Below, piece after piece: positions 51,466 to 61,551 of a stretch of DNA of 64,000 bases. This stretch comes from Alphaproteobacteria bacterium (GTDB taxonomy: Bacteria > Pseudomonadota > Alphaproteobacteria > Rickettsiales > UBA998): positions 1 to 64,000 of the forward strand of contig RDZH01000017.1 of NCBI GenBank assembly GCA_004293935.1. Direction: 5' to 3'. A program made the translations under genes and the position numbers. The notes beneath the pieces are model-generated. The model saw only the letters and a list, made by a program, of their open reading frames with translations. It made no database searches and was not told the DNA's origin. How positions within the stretch are numbered: the stretch's first letter is position 1; every line of letters begins with the position of its first letter.

Positions 51466-54231
51466 ATGAACAATAATCAAAAAAATGCTCACCGCAGCAA
51501 ACTTGTCGTGATTGATGGCTCAGGCTTCATCTTTCGTGCGTATCATCGCTTGCCACCATTATCGCGCAAAGACGGTACGCCCATTGGTGCGGTCTATGGA
51601 TGTACAACGATGCTACTCAAACTCCGTGAAGAATTGCAGGCGACCCATTGCGCCGTGGTGTTTGATGCAGGGGGCAAGAATTTCCGTCATGATCTATATG
51701 AAGAATATAAAGCGCACCGCCCGCCATTGCCTGAAGATTTAATCCCGCAATTCCCGATCATACGTGATGCTGTCCGTGCGCTTAATCTTGCGGTGGTGGA
51801 GCAAACGGGCTATGAAGCGGATGATATTTTAGCAAGCTATGCGCAGCTTGCGAAAGCACGCGATATGGATATATGCATCGTGACTTCGGATAAGGATATG
51901 ATGCAATTAATCGCGGAAGGGGTGATGATCTATGATCCGATGAAGCACGCCTTGGTGCGTGAGGAGGATGTGATTGCAAAATTTGGTGTACCCCCTCATC
52001 AAGTGATCGAGGTGCAAGCCCTTATGGGGGATGCAACGGATAATATACCGGGGATCAAGGGTATTGGGGTAAAAACCGCCGCAGAGCTGATTTTGCATTA
52101 CGGCACGCTGGAGAATCTTTTAGCGCACACGCATGAAATACCTCAAGCGAAACGTCGAGCATTGCTGGAGGATGGTGCGCCTATGGCGTTGCTCTCAAAA
52201 CAATTAGTGACCTTGTGCCGTGAGTGTAGCGATTTGCCCGCGATTGACGATCTGATAGTGCGTCCACTGGATAAGCCCATGTTTGCGGCATTTTGCGCTG
52301 AGCAAGGTTTTGCGGCGTTGCTGCAACGGATCGGTGGTACTCCTGCGGCTGTGTCAACGCCCGTGCCTATGGTGCAACCTCCCGCATCATTATGTTATCA
52401 GTCTATTGAGGAACGCGCTGCTTTGGATGCGTTGATAGCACGTATTAAACATAAAGGTTCTGTCGCGGTGCATTTGGTGATGGAATCAACCAGCGCACTT
52501 AAGCAACCTTGGCTTGGTATCGCGCTTGCACTTAAGGAAGGTGAAGCCTATTATGTGCCGTTTCTGCATGATGCAGCCCCGATCACACGTGATCTTTTTG
52601 CCCCTGCACCTATTGCTTCGGAACAAAAGGGTATGTGCTTTGCTGAAGTGTTTCCTATGTTGTTGGAACTTTTGCAGGATGATGCCATCCTCAAAATAGG
52701 GTTTGATGTGACGCAGACACTCACGCAACTTTTGGTGCATGGATTATGTGGGCGACCATGGAAAGATGCGATGTTGCTTTCCTATTGTTTGCGTGCAGGG
52801 GATGCCACCCATACGCTTGATGCGCTTAGCCTTGAGCATCTAGGGTGCGCATTGCCAAGCGAAAAATCATGGCGGGGTACGGGGAAAAACCTTGTGCCAT
52901 TACAGGATGTTTCACGTGAAACACTAACGGAAGTCATGTGCCAAAAGGTGGATATGATTCTACGCTTAGCGAATATGTTTCATGCGGGTGTTATTAAGGA
53001 ACAACGTATCAGTGTGTATGAACTGATGGAACGCCCCCTTATTCCGATTATTGCACAGATGCAAGCGACAGGCATTAAGGTGGATAAGAAGAAGCTCGCG
53101 CAGCTCTCAGAGCTTTATGCGCAACGTCTGAATGAATATGAAGCGGAAATCTATCAGCTTGCGGGGCATGAGTTTAACATTGGCTCACCGAAGCAATTAG
53201 GTATCATTCTGTTTGATGAATTACAGCTTGCTAAGGGGAAAAAATCCAGCAAAAGCAAGGAATATGTCACCGATGCCGAAACGCTAGAAGAACTTGCAGC
53301 GCAAGGGCATCTTTTACCGCAGCGCGTGCTGCAATGGCGGCAATGTGCGAAGTTAAAAAGCACCTACACGGATGCGCTACAAAAACAGATTGACCCTATC
53401 ACAGGGCGTGTTCATACGCGCTATGCCTTAGCATCGACCTCCACAGGACGCTTAAGCTCGAGTGATCCCAACCTGCAAAACATTCCCATCCGCACGCAAG
53501 AAGGGCGCGAGATTCGCACGGCGTTTATTGCAGAAGCGGGCTATCAACTCCTTTGTGCGGACTATTCACAGATTGAATTACGTTTACTTGCCCATTGCTC
53601 AGGAAGTGAAGCGTTGATTGAGGCATTTCGCAGGGGCAAAGATATTCATACCATCACTGCCATGCAAATGTTTGGTATAGATGAAGATCAGGTGGATATT
53701 GAGATGCGCCGTAAAGCCAAAACAATCAATTTTGGGATTATCTATGGCATTAGTGCGCATGGCTTGGCAACACGCCTTGGCATTTCCCGCGCCCATGCTG
53801 CTGATTATATTACGATGTATTTTGCGCAATATCCCGGTATTCAGCATTATATGGAGCGCACCAAAGAACAAGCGCGCCGTCATGGCTACGTCACAACCTT
53901 ATGGGGCAGGCATTGTTATACGCCACTGATTAATGATAGTAACGGGATGCGGCGTGCTTTTGGTGAACGTGCCGCGATCAATGCCCCGTTGCAAGGCGGT
54001 GGTGCAGACATTATCAAAAAAGCGATGATTGCGGTGGATGGGTTATTATGTTCTAAGAACGCGCAAAGCCGTTTGCTGTTGCAAGTGCATGATGAATTGG
54101 TGATTGAACTGGCAGATACGGAAACATCGCTTATCCCTGAAATTAAGCGGGTGATGGAACAAGTGGTGCAACTGGATGTGCCGTTGGTGGTGGATGTGGG
54201 AACAGGATTGCATTGGGGTGATGCGCATTAA
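51466..54231 (+). CDS. polA: DNA polymerase I (5'-3' exonuclease plus polymerase; proofreading domain degenerate)
   Basis: VIDGSGFIFRAYHRLPPL, TGYEADDILASYA, ADYSQIELRLLAHCSG, KAKTINFGIIYGISAHGLA and LLQVHDELVIE. Confidence 0.98.
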   Translation: MNNNQKNAHRSKLVVIDGSGFIFRAYHRLPPLSRKDGTPIGAVYGCTTMLLKLREELQATHCAVVFDAGGKNFRHDLYEEYKAHRPPLPEDLIPQFPIIRDAVRALNLAVVEQTGYEADDILASYAQLAKARDMDICIVTSDKDMMQLIAEGVMIYDPMKHALVREEDVIAKFGVPPHQVIEVQALMGDATDNIPGIKGIGVKTAAELILHYGTLENLLAHTHEIPQAKRRALLEDGAPMALLSKQLVTLCRECSDLPAIDDLIVRPLDKPMFAAFCAEQGFAALLQRIGGTPAAVSTPVPMVQPPASLCYQSIEERAALDALIARIKHKGSVAVHLVMESTSALKQPWLGIALALKEGEAYYVPFLHDAAPITRDLFAPAPIASEQKGMCFAEVFPMLLELLQDDAILKIGFDVTQTLTQLLVHGLCGRPWKDAMLLSYCLRAGDATHTLDALSLEHLGCALPSEKSWRGTGKNLVPLQDVSRETLTEVMCQKVDMILRLANMFHAGVIKEQRISVYELMERPLIPIIAQMQATGIKVDKKKLAQLSELYAQRLNEYEAEIYQLAGHEFNIGSPKQLGIILFDELQLAKGKKSSKSKEYVTDAETLEELAAQGHLLPQRVLQWRQCAKLKSTYTDALQKQIDPITGRVHTRYALASTSTGRLSSSDPNLQNIPIRTQEGREIRTAFIAEAGYQLLCADYSQIELRLLAHCSGSEALIEAFRRGKDIHTITAMQMFGIDEDQVDIEMRRKAKTINFGIIYGISAHGLATRLGISRAHAADYITMYFAQYPGIQHYMERTKEQARRHGYVTTLWGRHCYTPLINDSNGMRRAFGERAAINAPLQGGGADIIKKAMIAVDGLLCSKNAQSRLLLQVHDELVIELADTETSLIPEIKRVMEQVVQLDVPLVVDVGTGLHWGDAH

Positions 54232-54415
54232 ATTCGTGCTTTTAAGAGTTGCTTTTTTATCCCTTCCGTCATGGAAAGCGTTTCAGAGTTATTGCCGTAT
54301 CCATAAAACCAACCAATTTATTGAATGCAGATTCTAAGTTTGTGAACTTTTTATGACATTTCAATAAATAGACCATTTTTTTGTTGAATTTATCTTAGAA
54401 TTATACAATTATTCG

Positions 54416-54485
54416 ATTATTATTTAATTATTAGATTATTATCTGATTATTAGATTATTACTTACTTACTTACTTACTTACTTAC
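54416..54485. repeat. AT-rich 19-bp tandem repeat followed by a (TTAC)7 tetranucleotide repeat
   Basis: attattatttaattattag | attattatctgattattag | attatt, then seven perfect ttac units at 54458-54485. Confidence 0.95.
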
Positions 54486-54502
54486 TCAAAAGGAGAATTG
54501 AC

Positions 54503-54724
54503 ATGGTTATGGAAAAAATAATTGGTAAAAACGACCCGATGGAAACTTTTATCACGGACACTAGCAAGAAAAGGGAAGCTGAAGTACTCTCAAAAGAAGA
54601 ATTAGCTGAACTATTACCGCAACTTTTTCAGACACCAACTCTACCATTGCAACCTGATGTTACCAATATAGCTCCGCCCATGGCAACAGGTAATATTACA
54701 AAAACTAACATCAGATCATTGTAG
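54503..54724 (+). CDS. Small orphan protein, 73 aa
   Basis: ATG preceded by aggag at 54491-54495, which directly follows the (TTAC)7 tract. Confidence 0.55.
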   Translation: MVMEKIIGKNDPMETFITDTSKKREAEVLSKEELAELLPQLFQTPTLPLQPDVTNIAPPMATGNITKTNIRSL

Positions 54725-54734
54725 AATAACAATA

Positions 54735-54791
54735 TATAGTCGTCTCGTGATGAAGAAAATGCCTCATTTTTTATGTCAAGGGACGACTATA
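54735..54791. repeat. Family B terminal-inverted-repeat element, copy 2
   Basis: tatagtcgt...aaaatgcctcattttttatgtcaaggg...acgactata; perfect 9-nt terminal inverted repeats. Confidence 0.8.
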
Positions 54792-54856
54792 ACACTAGGA
54801 ACATGATTTTTTTTGTGCTACACTCCCCTGAAATTATACGTCACAAGGAGTCCACT

Positions 54857-55393
54857 ATGTCTAAAAAACACGCAAAAACATTATCCATCAAACAAGATGC
54901 GGAGGTGTCGCATGAATCTTCCGCCGTGGGGGCACTCTATCCATCACCTGAACAGAAAAATGCGATTGCAGAATCATTGCGCACAGTACTTGCTTCAACC
55001 CACGTGGTGGCACTGCAAGCACGATCCTATCATTGGAACGTGGTAGGCGCACGCTTTATTCCGCTGCATGATTTTTTTGGTGAACAATATGAAGCATTGC
55101 AAGAAGTGGAAGACGAAATTGCAGAACGTGTACGCGCTCTTGGACAGCCATGTTTTGCGAGCGTACAAGAATTTGCACGCCTAGCAACCATTCGGGAAGA
55201 TGAACAACTTCCTAAATCTGCCAATGATATGCTCGAGCGTTATGCGCAAAATCTGGAACATCTGAATGATGGCGTGCGTTCATGCTTGGCATTGGCGCAA
55301 GAAGCACATGATGAAGTGACGGCAGATATGATGATTGGGCGGTTGCGCGAGCAGGAAAAGGCATTGTGGATGGTGCGGTCTATGTTGGCTTAG
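54857..55393 (+). CDS. dps: Dps family ferritin-like DNA-protection protein
   Basis: ALQARSYHWNVVGARFIPLHDFFGEQYEALQEVEDEIAERVRALG is the Dps ferroxidase signature; RBS aaggag. The track ORF begins at 54773. Confidence 0.95.
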   Translation: MSKKHAKTLSIKQDAEVSHESSAVGALYPSPEQKNAIAESLRTVLASTHVVALQARSYHWNVVGARFIPLHDFFGEQYEALQEVEDEIAERVRALGQPCFASVQEFARLATIREDEQLPKSANDMLERYAQNLEHLNDGVRSCLALAQEAHDEVTADMMIGRLREQEKALWMVRSMLA

Positions 55394-55395
55394 CC

Positions 55396-56727
55396 TCATT
55401 TTTTGCGCGTCCGCCATGCACGGGCGCAAATGATCATAAACCATAAGCCACCAAGAATGGCAAGCCCACCACCAGTGCTTTGGATGCGTAGGAATAATTC
55501 GGCTTGGTTCATGGCTTCACTAATGGCGTGCGGTGATTTACGCTGCACGCCATAACCACCTGATAAAAATAACCCCATAATATGCATGATTTGCCCAACA
55601 AGCAATAATCCCATTTGCCACGTAATGGAACGATGCAGGCGATGAATGGCTGCCCCGTGTGATGCAAGCACATAATAGCTTGCCCCCATCATCGCAACCG
55701 TCACTCCAACCAGTGATCCATGATAATGTGCGGGGATTTGTACGGTAATGCCACGAATCATCACGGCAAAGATGCCGCCTAGCCCAAATAGGAGCAGGGA
55801 ACACCATAATGTTACACCATAAGGGGAACGTAGCGATGGCACAAAACGATGTTTGCCACGTGCTGCATCATAGATAAATTGCGCGACGCACAAAATGGGA
55901 GGAATACCGCATATCCACCCCATCATCCGTGTGAATGCGGTGCGAAACTCCCCACTACTCACGTCATAGAGCGCGTAAGGCAATGGCGTGAGGGCAAGGG
56001 CGATGAGGGCTACCCAAAAATAACGCTGGTACGGGGTAAAAGAAAAGCCGTCAACGCTTGCCTTTGCTAGAATTAGCCAGCATAACATCATCGCTTGCAC
56101 CCAAAGAAATTGCAGCACATGCCCACCGCCCCAAAAAACCATCTCATAATAGAGTTCACCCGTCATGCCCGCATCATGCAAGGCGAATGCGCTTGCACTA
56201 AAGCACGCACATGCCGCCATCAAAAGGGCGTGACTGCTACGATTCACCGTGCGCACGATAGGGCATAAAGCAGGTTGCCCAAGCGTGGTAAAGAAATAAT
56301 AGCTCGATTGCAACAAGCACAAAGCAAGCATCGCACCAAGTGCGATGAAAAATAGCGGATGTTCTAGGGTGGGGATGTAATTATTCAAATGGGGCAGGGC
56401 AGTGCTATCAAGGCTTGCAAGCGTCATGCCTATCATAGAGAGGATCATTAATAGCCGTGATCCGCCATCCCACCATGGTACGCGCTGCTTGTGTGGGTGC
56501 GTATCATGTGAGGAAAACATAAACATAATGCACAAAAACCATACGCTGATCGATAAATTGACATGCGCAATGAGGCTGCGACGAAATAAAGTCGCAAAAA
56601 GTTCAATCGATTTCACCGACGGGTGCCATGCCACCGCTACAATAATGGAAAAAATGCCCGAAAGCGCGAGTGCTGCAAGCCCAACAAAGAGCCAAGGAAG
56701 TTGGAAACGTGTCAAAGATGTGGTCAT
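55396..56727 (-). CDS. Heme-copper oxidase subunit I-like membrane protein (cbb3/NorB-like family), noncanonical CuB ligands
   Basis: About 12 TM helices; LIAHVNLSISVWFL, MVFWGGGHVLQFLWVQ, IPAHYHGSLVGVTVAMMG and QIMHIMGLFLSGGYGVQRK. Confidence 0.8.
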   Translation of the reverse strand: MTTSLTRFQLPWLFVGLAALALSGIFSIIVAVAWHPSVKSIELFATLFRRSLIAHVNLSISVWFLCIMFMFSSHDTHPHKQRVPWWDGGSRLLMILSMIGMTLASLDSTALPHLNNYIPTLEHPLFFIALGAMLALCLLQSSYYFFTTLGQPALCPIVRTVNRSSHALLMAACACFSASAFALHDAGMTGELYYEMVFWGGGHVLQFLWVQAMMLCWLILAKASVDGFSFTPYQRYFWVALIALALTPLPYALYDVSSGEFRTAFTRMMGWICGIPPILCVAQFIYDAARGKHRFVPSLRSPYGVTLWCSLLLFGLGGIFAVMIRGITVQIPAHYHGSLVGVTVAMMGASYYVLASHGAAIHRLHRSITWQMGLLLVGQIMHIMGLFLSGGYGVQRKSPHAISEAMNQAELFLRIQSTGGGLAILGGLWFMIICARAWRTRKK

Positions 56728-56806
56728 GGGATTTAGCTAACGCACAACCGCATAGAATGCAAGCAATTTGCTGTACATTTGCGCAAGAACATCGTATAAA
56801 GTTCTG

Positions 56807-57829
56807 ATGATGGATACGGATACATTACCAAAATGGATGCGGCGTTGGCTTTATGGTGCTGCTGTGTTGGTGTTGATGATGGTCTGCATTGGCGGACTAA
56901 CGCGCTTGAGTGAATCGGGGCTATCCATTGTGCAATGGAAGCTGGTCACGGGAACATTGCCCCCGCTTTCTCATGCGGCATGGATGCAAGAATTCCACGA
57001 TTATCAAGCCACGCCTGAGTTCATGAAAAAGAATTTTTCCATGAATCTTGAGGAGTTTAAGCAAATTTTCTGGTTGGAATATCTGCATCGTTTGCTGGGG
57101 CGCATCGTTGGTTTATGGTTTGTATTGCCGACATTATATGTGGTGTTGCGCACTCATGCCACGCCGTTGATTAAGAAACGCATGGTGCTGATGAGTGCGT
57201 TGGTATGTATGCAAGGCGCGATTGGATGGTATATGGTGCGTAGTGGCTTGGTGGATGTGCCATGGGTGAGTCCGTACCGTTTGGCGTTGCATCTTTCTAT
57301 GGCAGCGTTGCTCTGGTGTGTGGTGATTCGTACCTTGCTTGCCTCACATAGTGCGCATAAAGGATGGGGGGTGTTTGCCATGATGTGGGGGCAATTAGTG
57401 CTTGGAGCATTGGTGGCAGGGCTGGATGCAGGTTATACTTATAATAGCTTTCCTCTGATGGATGGGCAGTGGATGCCTCCGCATATGATGATGCTACAAC
57501 CATGGTATCGTAATTTTTTTGAGCATATTCCTATGGTGCAATTTCTGCATCGCTGGTGGGCATTTGTGGTGCTTGCGGGGGTGTTCTATCAATGGTTGCG
57601 CGATCCCCATAGCCGATCGGCGCGCATTGTGTTGGCAGTGCTGCTGGTGCAAGTGATGCTTGGTATTGCAACTTTGTTGAGTGTGGTGCATATTGCGCTT
57701 GCAAGTGTGCATCAAATTATGGCATGTATTCTGCTTGCGGTACAGTTAAGGCACATCTATCAGCCTGTGCAGATGAATATACCGCATTCTAACCACAATA
57801 ACCTCACTGCTAAGCCTCATTTTGTGTAG
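56807..57829 (+). CDS. ctaA: Heme A synthase (COX15/CtaA)
   Basis: [69 protein letters not shown] and [10 protein letters not shown]. Confidence 0.97.
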   Translation: MMDTDTLPKWMRRWLYGAAVLVLMMVCIGGLTRLSESGLSIVQWKLVTGTLPPLSHAAWMQEFHDYQATPEFMKKNFSMNLEEFKQIFWLEYLHRLLGRIVGLWFVLPTLYVVLRTHATPLIKKRMVLMSALVCMQGAIGWYMVRSGLVDVPWVSPYRLALHLSMAALLWCVVIRTLLASHSAHKGWGVFAMMWGQLVLGALVAGLDAGYTYNSFPLMDGQWMPPHMMMLQPWYRNFFEHIPMVQFLHRWWAFVVLAGVFYQWLRDPHSRSARIVLAVLLVQVMLGIATLLSVVHIALASVHQIMACILLAVQLRHIYQPVQMNIPHSNHNNLTAKPHFV

Positions 57830-57839
57830 TATATCCATT

Positions 57840-59102
57840 ATGAATATTAAAACCGCTTCTCGACCTATAGAATCTCTGGATGATACGCATCTTCACTATG
57901 ATGCCATGTTTGCGGAGGCGATTGCTACCCTCAAGCGTGAAGGAAGGTATCGTGAGTTTCATCATTTGCAACGTCAGGTGGGAGACTTCCCCAATGCCTA
58001 TAGCCATAGTACGCGCAAACAGATTACTATTTGGTGCAGCAATGATTATCTTGGTATGGGGCAGCATCCAATCGTGCGCAATGCCATGCACAAAGCCATT
58101 GATACGATGGGAGCAGGGGCAGGGGGAACGCGCAATATCTCAGGCACACACCATGCGATTATGCAACTGGAAGACACCTTGGCGCAGTTGCATCAAAAAG
58201 AGGCTGCTTTGGTGTTTTCATCGGGCTATGTTGCCAATGAAGCGACATTGTCAACGCTTGGTAATGTGCTGAAAGAGTGTATTATTTTCTCGGATGCCTG
58301 CAATCATGCTTCGATGATTCAGGGGATTAAACATAGCAAAGCGACTAAGAAAGTATTTCGTCATAATGATCTGGCGCATTTGCGGAGTTTGTTGCAAGAA
58401 TCACCGAAAGATGTTCCTAAAATCATCGCGTTTGAATCGGTATATTCGATGGATGGGGATATTGGCTACATTAAAGAAATTGTTGATCTTGCGCAAGAAT
58501 TTGGCGCACTCACTTATCTTGATGAAGTACATGCGGTGGGGCTGTATGGTGCGCATGGGGCAGGGGTTGCACAGCGTGATGGGCAGATGCATCGTGTCGA
58601 TATTATCCAAGGAACATTGGGTAAAGCCTATGGCGTGATGGGGGGCTATATTGCTGCATCTCATGCTTGTGTGGATATGATCCGTAGCTATGCATCGGGC
58701 TTTATCTTTACCACCACCATGACCCCCGCCATGGCAGCAGGAGCAGAAGCAAGTGTACGTTATCTGATGCAGCACCCTGAATTACGCACGGCGCATCAAC
58801 AAGCAGCGCACGCATTGAAGCAACGTTTTGCTGATGCAGGCATTCCCTATCTGAACACACCGACCCATATTGTGCCTGTGATGGTGCATGACCCTGTGAA
58901 GTGCAAACGTGCTTCTGATCTGTTGCGTGATGAGCATGGTATTTATGTGCAACCGATTAATTATCCGACTGTGCCTCGTGGTACGGAGCGTTTACGCTTT
59001 ACGCCAACTCCGATGCATACGGAAGCGATGATGGATGAATTGGTTGAGGCATTGGTAGATATATTTCAACTTTGTGATATAGCGCGAACGCATCATGCTT
59101 AG
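57840..59102 (+). CDS. hemA: 5-aminolevulinate synthase
   Basis: [49 protein letters not shown] and [17 protein letters not shown] (PLP Lys). Confidence 0.97.
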   Translation: MNIKTASRPIESLDDTHLHYDAMFAEAIATLKREGRYREFHHLQRQVGDFPNAYSHSTRKQITIWCSNDYLGMGQHPIVRNAMHKAIDTMGAGAGGTRNISGTHHAIMQLEDTLAQLHQKEAALVFSSGYVANEATLSTLGNVLKECIIFSDACNHASMIQGIKHSKATKKVFRHNDLAHLRSLLQESPKDVPKIIAFESVYSMDGDIGYIKEIVDLAQEFGALTYLDEVHAVGLYGAHGAGVAQRDGQMHRVDIIQGTLGKAYGVMGGYIAASHACVDMIRSYASGFIFTTTMTPAMAAGAEASVRYLMQHPELRTAHQQAAHALKQRFADAGIPYLNTPTHIVPVMVHDPVKCKRASDLLRDEHGIYVQPINYPTVPRGTERLRFTPTPMHTEAMMDELVEALVDIFQLCDIARTHHA

Positions 59103-60420
59103 TTATTTATCCTTTTGGCTGAGACGCTTAGAGCAGCATCCTTTGCCCAATATTGATCTGAAATTAGAACGAATGGTGCATTTTTTGGATGTTATGGGTG
59201 CGCCACATCGTGCCATTCCACCTGCAATCCATATTGCTGGAACAAACGGCAAGGGATCAACCACGGCCTTTCTTTATGCGATGCTTGGGGCATTGGGCTT
59301 GAAGGTGCATCGTTATACCTCGCCACATTTGGTGCGTTTTAATGAACGCATTGTACTTGCAGGGGAACAATCGACTGATATGCAGTTGGTGCAAGGTTTA
59401 GAGCAGATGGATGCCGCATTGCGTGATTGCCCTTTGACCTATTTTGAGAGTACCACAGCACTTGCCTTTCATCTTTTTGCACAGTATGCAGCGGATGTAA
59501 CCTTGCTGGAAGTAGGTATGGGCGGTAGGCTTGATGCAACGAACGTCATTGAGAAGCCATTATGCACGGTGATTACCCCCGTCTCTTATGATCATCAAGA
59601 GTTTTTAGGCACAACGCTTTATGAAATTGCGGGAGAAAAAGCTGCCATCATGAAACCGCATACCCCGTGCATTGTGGGAGCGCAACATGCAGATGCAGCG
59701 CAACGTATTGAGGAGCAAGCGCGACGCTGTGAAGGTGTTCGATTGCACCGCTTAGGGCATGAGTGGGAATATCACGCAACATCTTCAGGCGGTATTTATT
59801 ATGAATCTGCCACTCTTTCTCGCGCATTTCCTCCCCCTGCCTTGCTTGGGGCGCATCAGATGCATAATGCATCCCTTGCGCTTGCCGTGATGGATGTGTT
59901 AAGTACGACAACGCACCCTGCATGGTGTGATTATGCTGCATGGGATGCGGGCATTAGTTCTGCCTCATGGGCTGCACGCTTGCAACGGTTGGATGCGACC
60001 GCGATGCATAGCCTTTATGGTGTGGATGTGCCTGTCTTTTTGGATGGTGGGCATAACCCTGATTCTGCAATGCAGATTGCTAAGTGGATTACCCAGCAAG
60101 GCATACGCCCCTATCTGATTATTGGAATGCATCGTGATAAGGATGTTACGCAGGTGTTAGAAATTCTCGCGCCGCACTGCGCCCATATTGCCACCCTTAC
60201 CATTCCCGATGACCCAAAGGCGTATGATGCAGATGCCTTGGCAGAGTATGCGCGACATTATCATAACAGTGTTCGTTCATGCGCGCATCTAAAGGAGGCA
60301 ATGGATGCATCAAAGATGACAGAGTCGCAAAATTCACCTATACTTATCTATGGGTCATTATATTTAGCGGGGTATGTTCTAGGTTCTATTGATTTTTCTA
60401 CTGCTGCTGGCTGCAAATGA
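59095..60420 (+). CDS. folC: Bifunctional folylpolyglutamate synthase / dihydrofolate synthase
   Basis: [34 protein letters not shown] and [16 protein letters not shown]. Confidence 0.96.
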   Translation: MLSYLSFWLRRLEQHPLPNIDLKLERMVHFLDVMGAPHRAIPPAIHIAGTNGKGSTTAFLYAMLGALGLKVHRYTSPHLVRFNERIVLAGEQSTDMQLVQGLEQMDAALRDCPLTYFESTTALAFHLFAQYAADVTLLEVGMGGRLDATNVIEKPLCTVITPVSYDHQEFLGTTLYEIAGEKAAIMKPHTPCIVGAQHADAAQRIEEQARRCEGVRLHRLGHEWEYHATSSGGIYYESATLSRAFPPPALLGAHQMHNASLALAVMDVLSTTTHPAWCDYAAWDAGISSASWAARLQRLDATAMHSLYGVDVPVFLDGGHNPDSAMQIAKWITQQGIRPYLIIGMHRDKDVTQVLEILAPHCAHIATLTIPDDPKAYDADALAEYARHYHNSVRSCAHLKEAMDASKMTESQNSPILIYGSLYLAGYVLGSIDFSTAAGCK

Positions 60421-60556
60421 CGTTTTGCTGCGCTTCCGCTACTCATGTACTTCTATGTACACTCCGTTGCGGTTCTCGCAAACCTGCCATTTTCGCTAGC
60501 GCATCAGCGAAAAATCAACAGAACCTAGGTTCTTTAGCAAAAAATCAATAGAGCCT
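60381..60556. repeat. Composite palindromic element overlapping the folC 3' end
   Basis: aggttctattgatttttc (60381-60398) pairs with gaaaaatcaacagaacct (60509-60526, 17/18) and aaaaaatcaatagagcct (60539-60556, 16/18); inner ttcgct...agcgaa hairpin and atgtacttctatgtacac. Confidence 0.75.
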
Positions 60557-60595
60557 AAAAGCATGAGAACCTATCACATAGGAGAAGGATACACT

Positions 60596-61045
60596 ATGGC
60601 ACATGAGGGATATGCGAAGCGCATTGGGGAACGCTTGCAGCATTATTGGGAATCGACCCGTGGTGATCGCACCATGCCCTTTGAATCTGATATTGATACA
60701 GCGCACCTAGAAGATGTGTGGGATGCATGTTTTTTGATTCGTGTTGATGAGGGGAGTGCGCCAAGCTATCTTTATATGGGAACGCAATTAGTTGAAGCCT
60801 ATGGGGATGATATGCACGCCCGTGATGTGTGTGAACGCTTGGCATATCCTGCAAGTGCCACGATGTTGCATCGTATGGATGAGGTGATTAGCTCTAAGGC
60901 AATCCAATATCAAGAAGGTGAGTTTGTTAATGCGAGCGGGTTGCGCGTGTGTCATCGTTCGATTTTACTGCCAATGGCAACAGAGCATAAGCCCGAAGAT
61001 GTGGCATTTATTTTAGGAGGAATGCGATGGAAATATTACCTATAA
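60596..61045 (+). CDS. PAS_5-like domain protein
   Basis: GERLQHYWESTRGDRTMPFESDIDTAHLEDVWDACFLIRVDEGSAPSYLYMGTQLVEAYGDD resembles the alphaproteobacterial PAS_5 family; RBS aggagaagg upstream. Confidence 0.75.
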   Translation: MAHEGYAKRIGERLQHYWESTRGDRTMPFESDIDTAHLEDVWDACFLIRVDEGSAPSYLYMGTQLVEAYGDDMHARDVCERLAYPASATMLHRMDEVISSKAIQYQEGEFVNASGLRVCHRSILLPMATEHKPEDVAFILGGMRWKYYL

Positions 61046-61551
61046 ACCCTGATGAAGTATTAAAGCCACGCCCCGTGCATCCCTTTGGTGCGGTGGATGT
61101 GAAAAAACGTATTTTGCCAGAATCAGCGCATACAACCTACCGTGTACAATTTGAAGATGGCACGCATCGTGATGTGCAGGCAGACCATGCCCGTGAAGCC
61201 TATCAGATGATCCAACAAGAACACAGTGCTACACCGATTAAACGTATCTTTCATTTACGTTATCTGACGGAGGATGTCATACCACCTGTACGCACACAAC
61301 TCACAGCGCACGAGGTGCGTGTGGAGATTGAGCCGAAAATTCATTCTAAGGGAGGGCATATGATGGTTGAGATTCCCCCTAAGCCAATGCATAATTTTGA
61401 TGTGATGGAATATGATGATCTTGCCCAAATCTATGCTGAGGAGCGTTTGGTGCTTTCAACGCATAGGGAAGAACCCAAATCCCTTGCCTATCAAGAAGAA
61501 GTCGCGGATGCACCCATAGTAACAGATGAGGAAGTGAAAAACGATGAGTAA
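61027..61551 (+). CDS. Hypothetical protein, 174 aa
   Basis: Overlaps both neighbouring same-strand genes (operonic); no recognised family. Confidence 0.75.
   Translation: MEILPINPDEVLKPRPVHPFGAVDVKKRILPESAHTTYRVQFEDGTHRDVQADHAREAYQMIQQEHSATPIKRIFHLRYLTEDVIPPVRTQLTAHEVRVEIEPKIHSKGGHMMVEIPPKPMHNFDVMEYDDLAQIYAEERLVLSTHREEPKSLAYQEEVADAPIVTDEEVKNDE

Noticed and set aside
58401-58775. 124-aa minus-strand ORF opposite hemA
   Set aside because: Shadow of the conserved hemA catalytic region.
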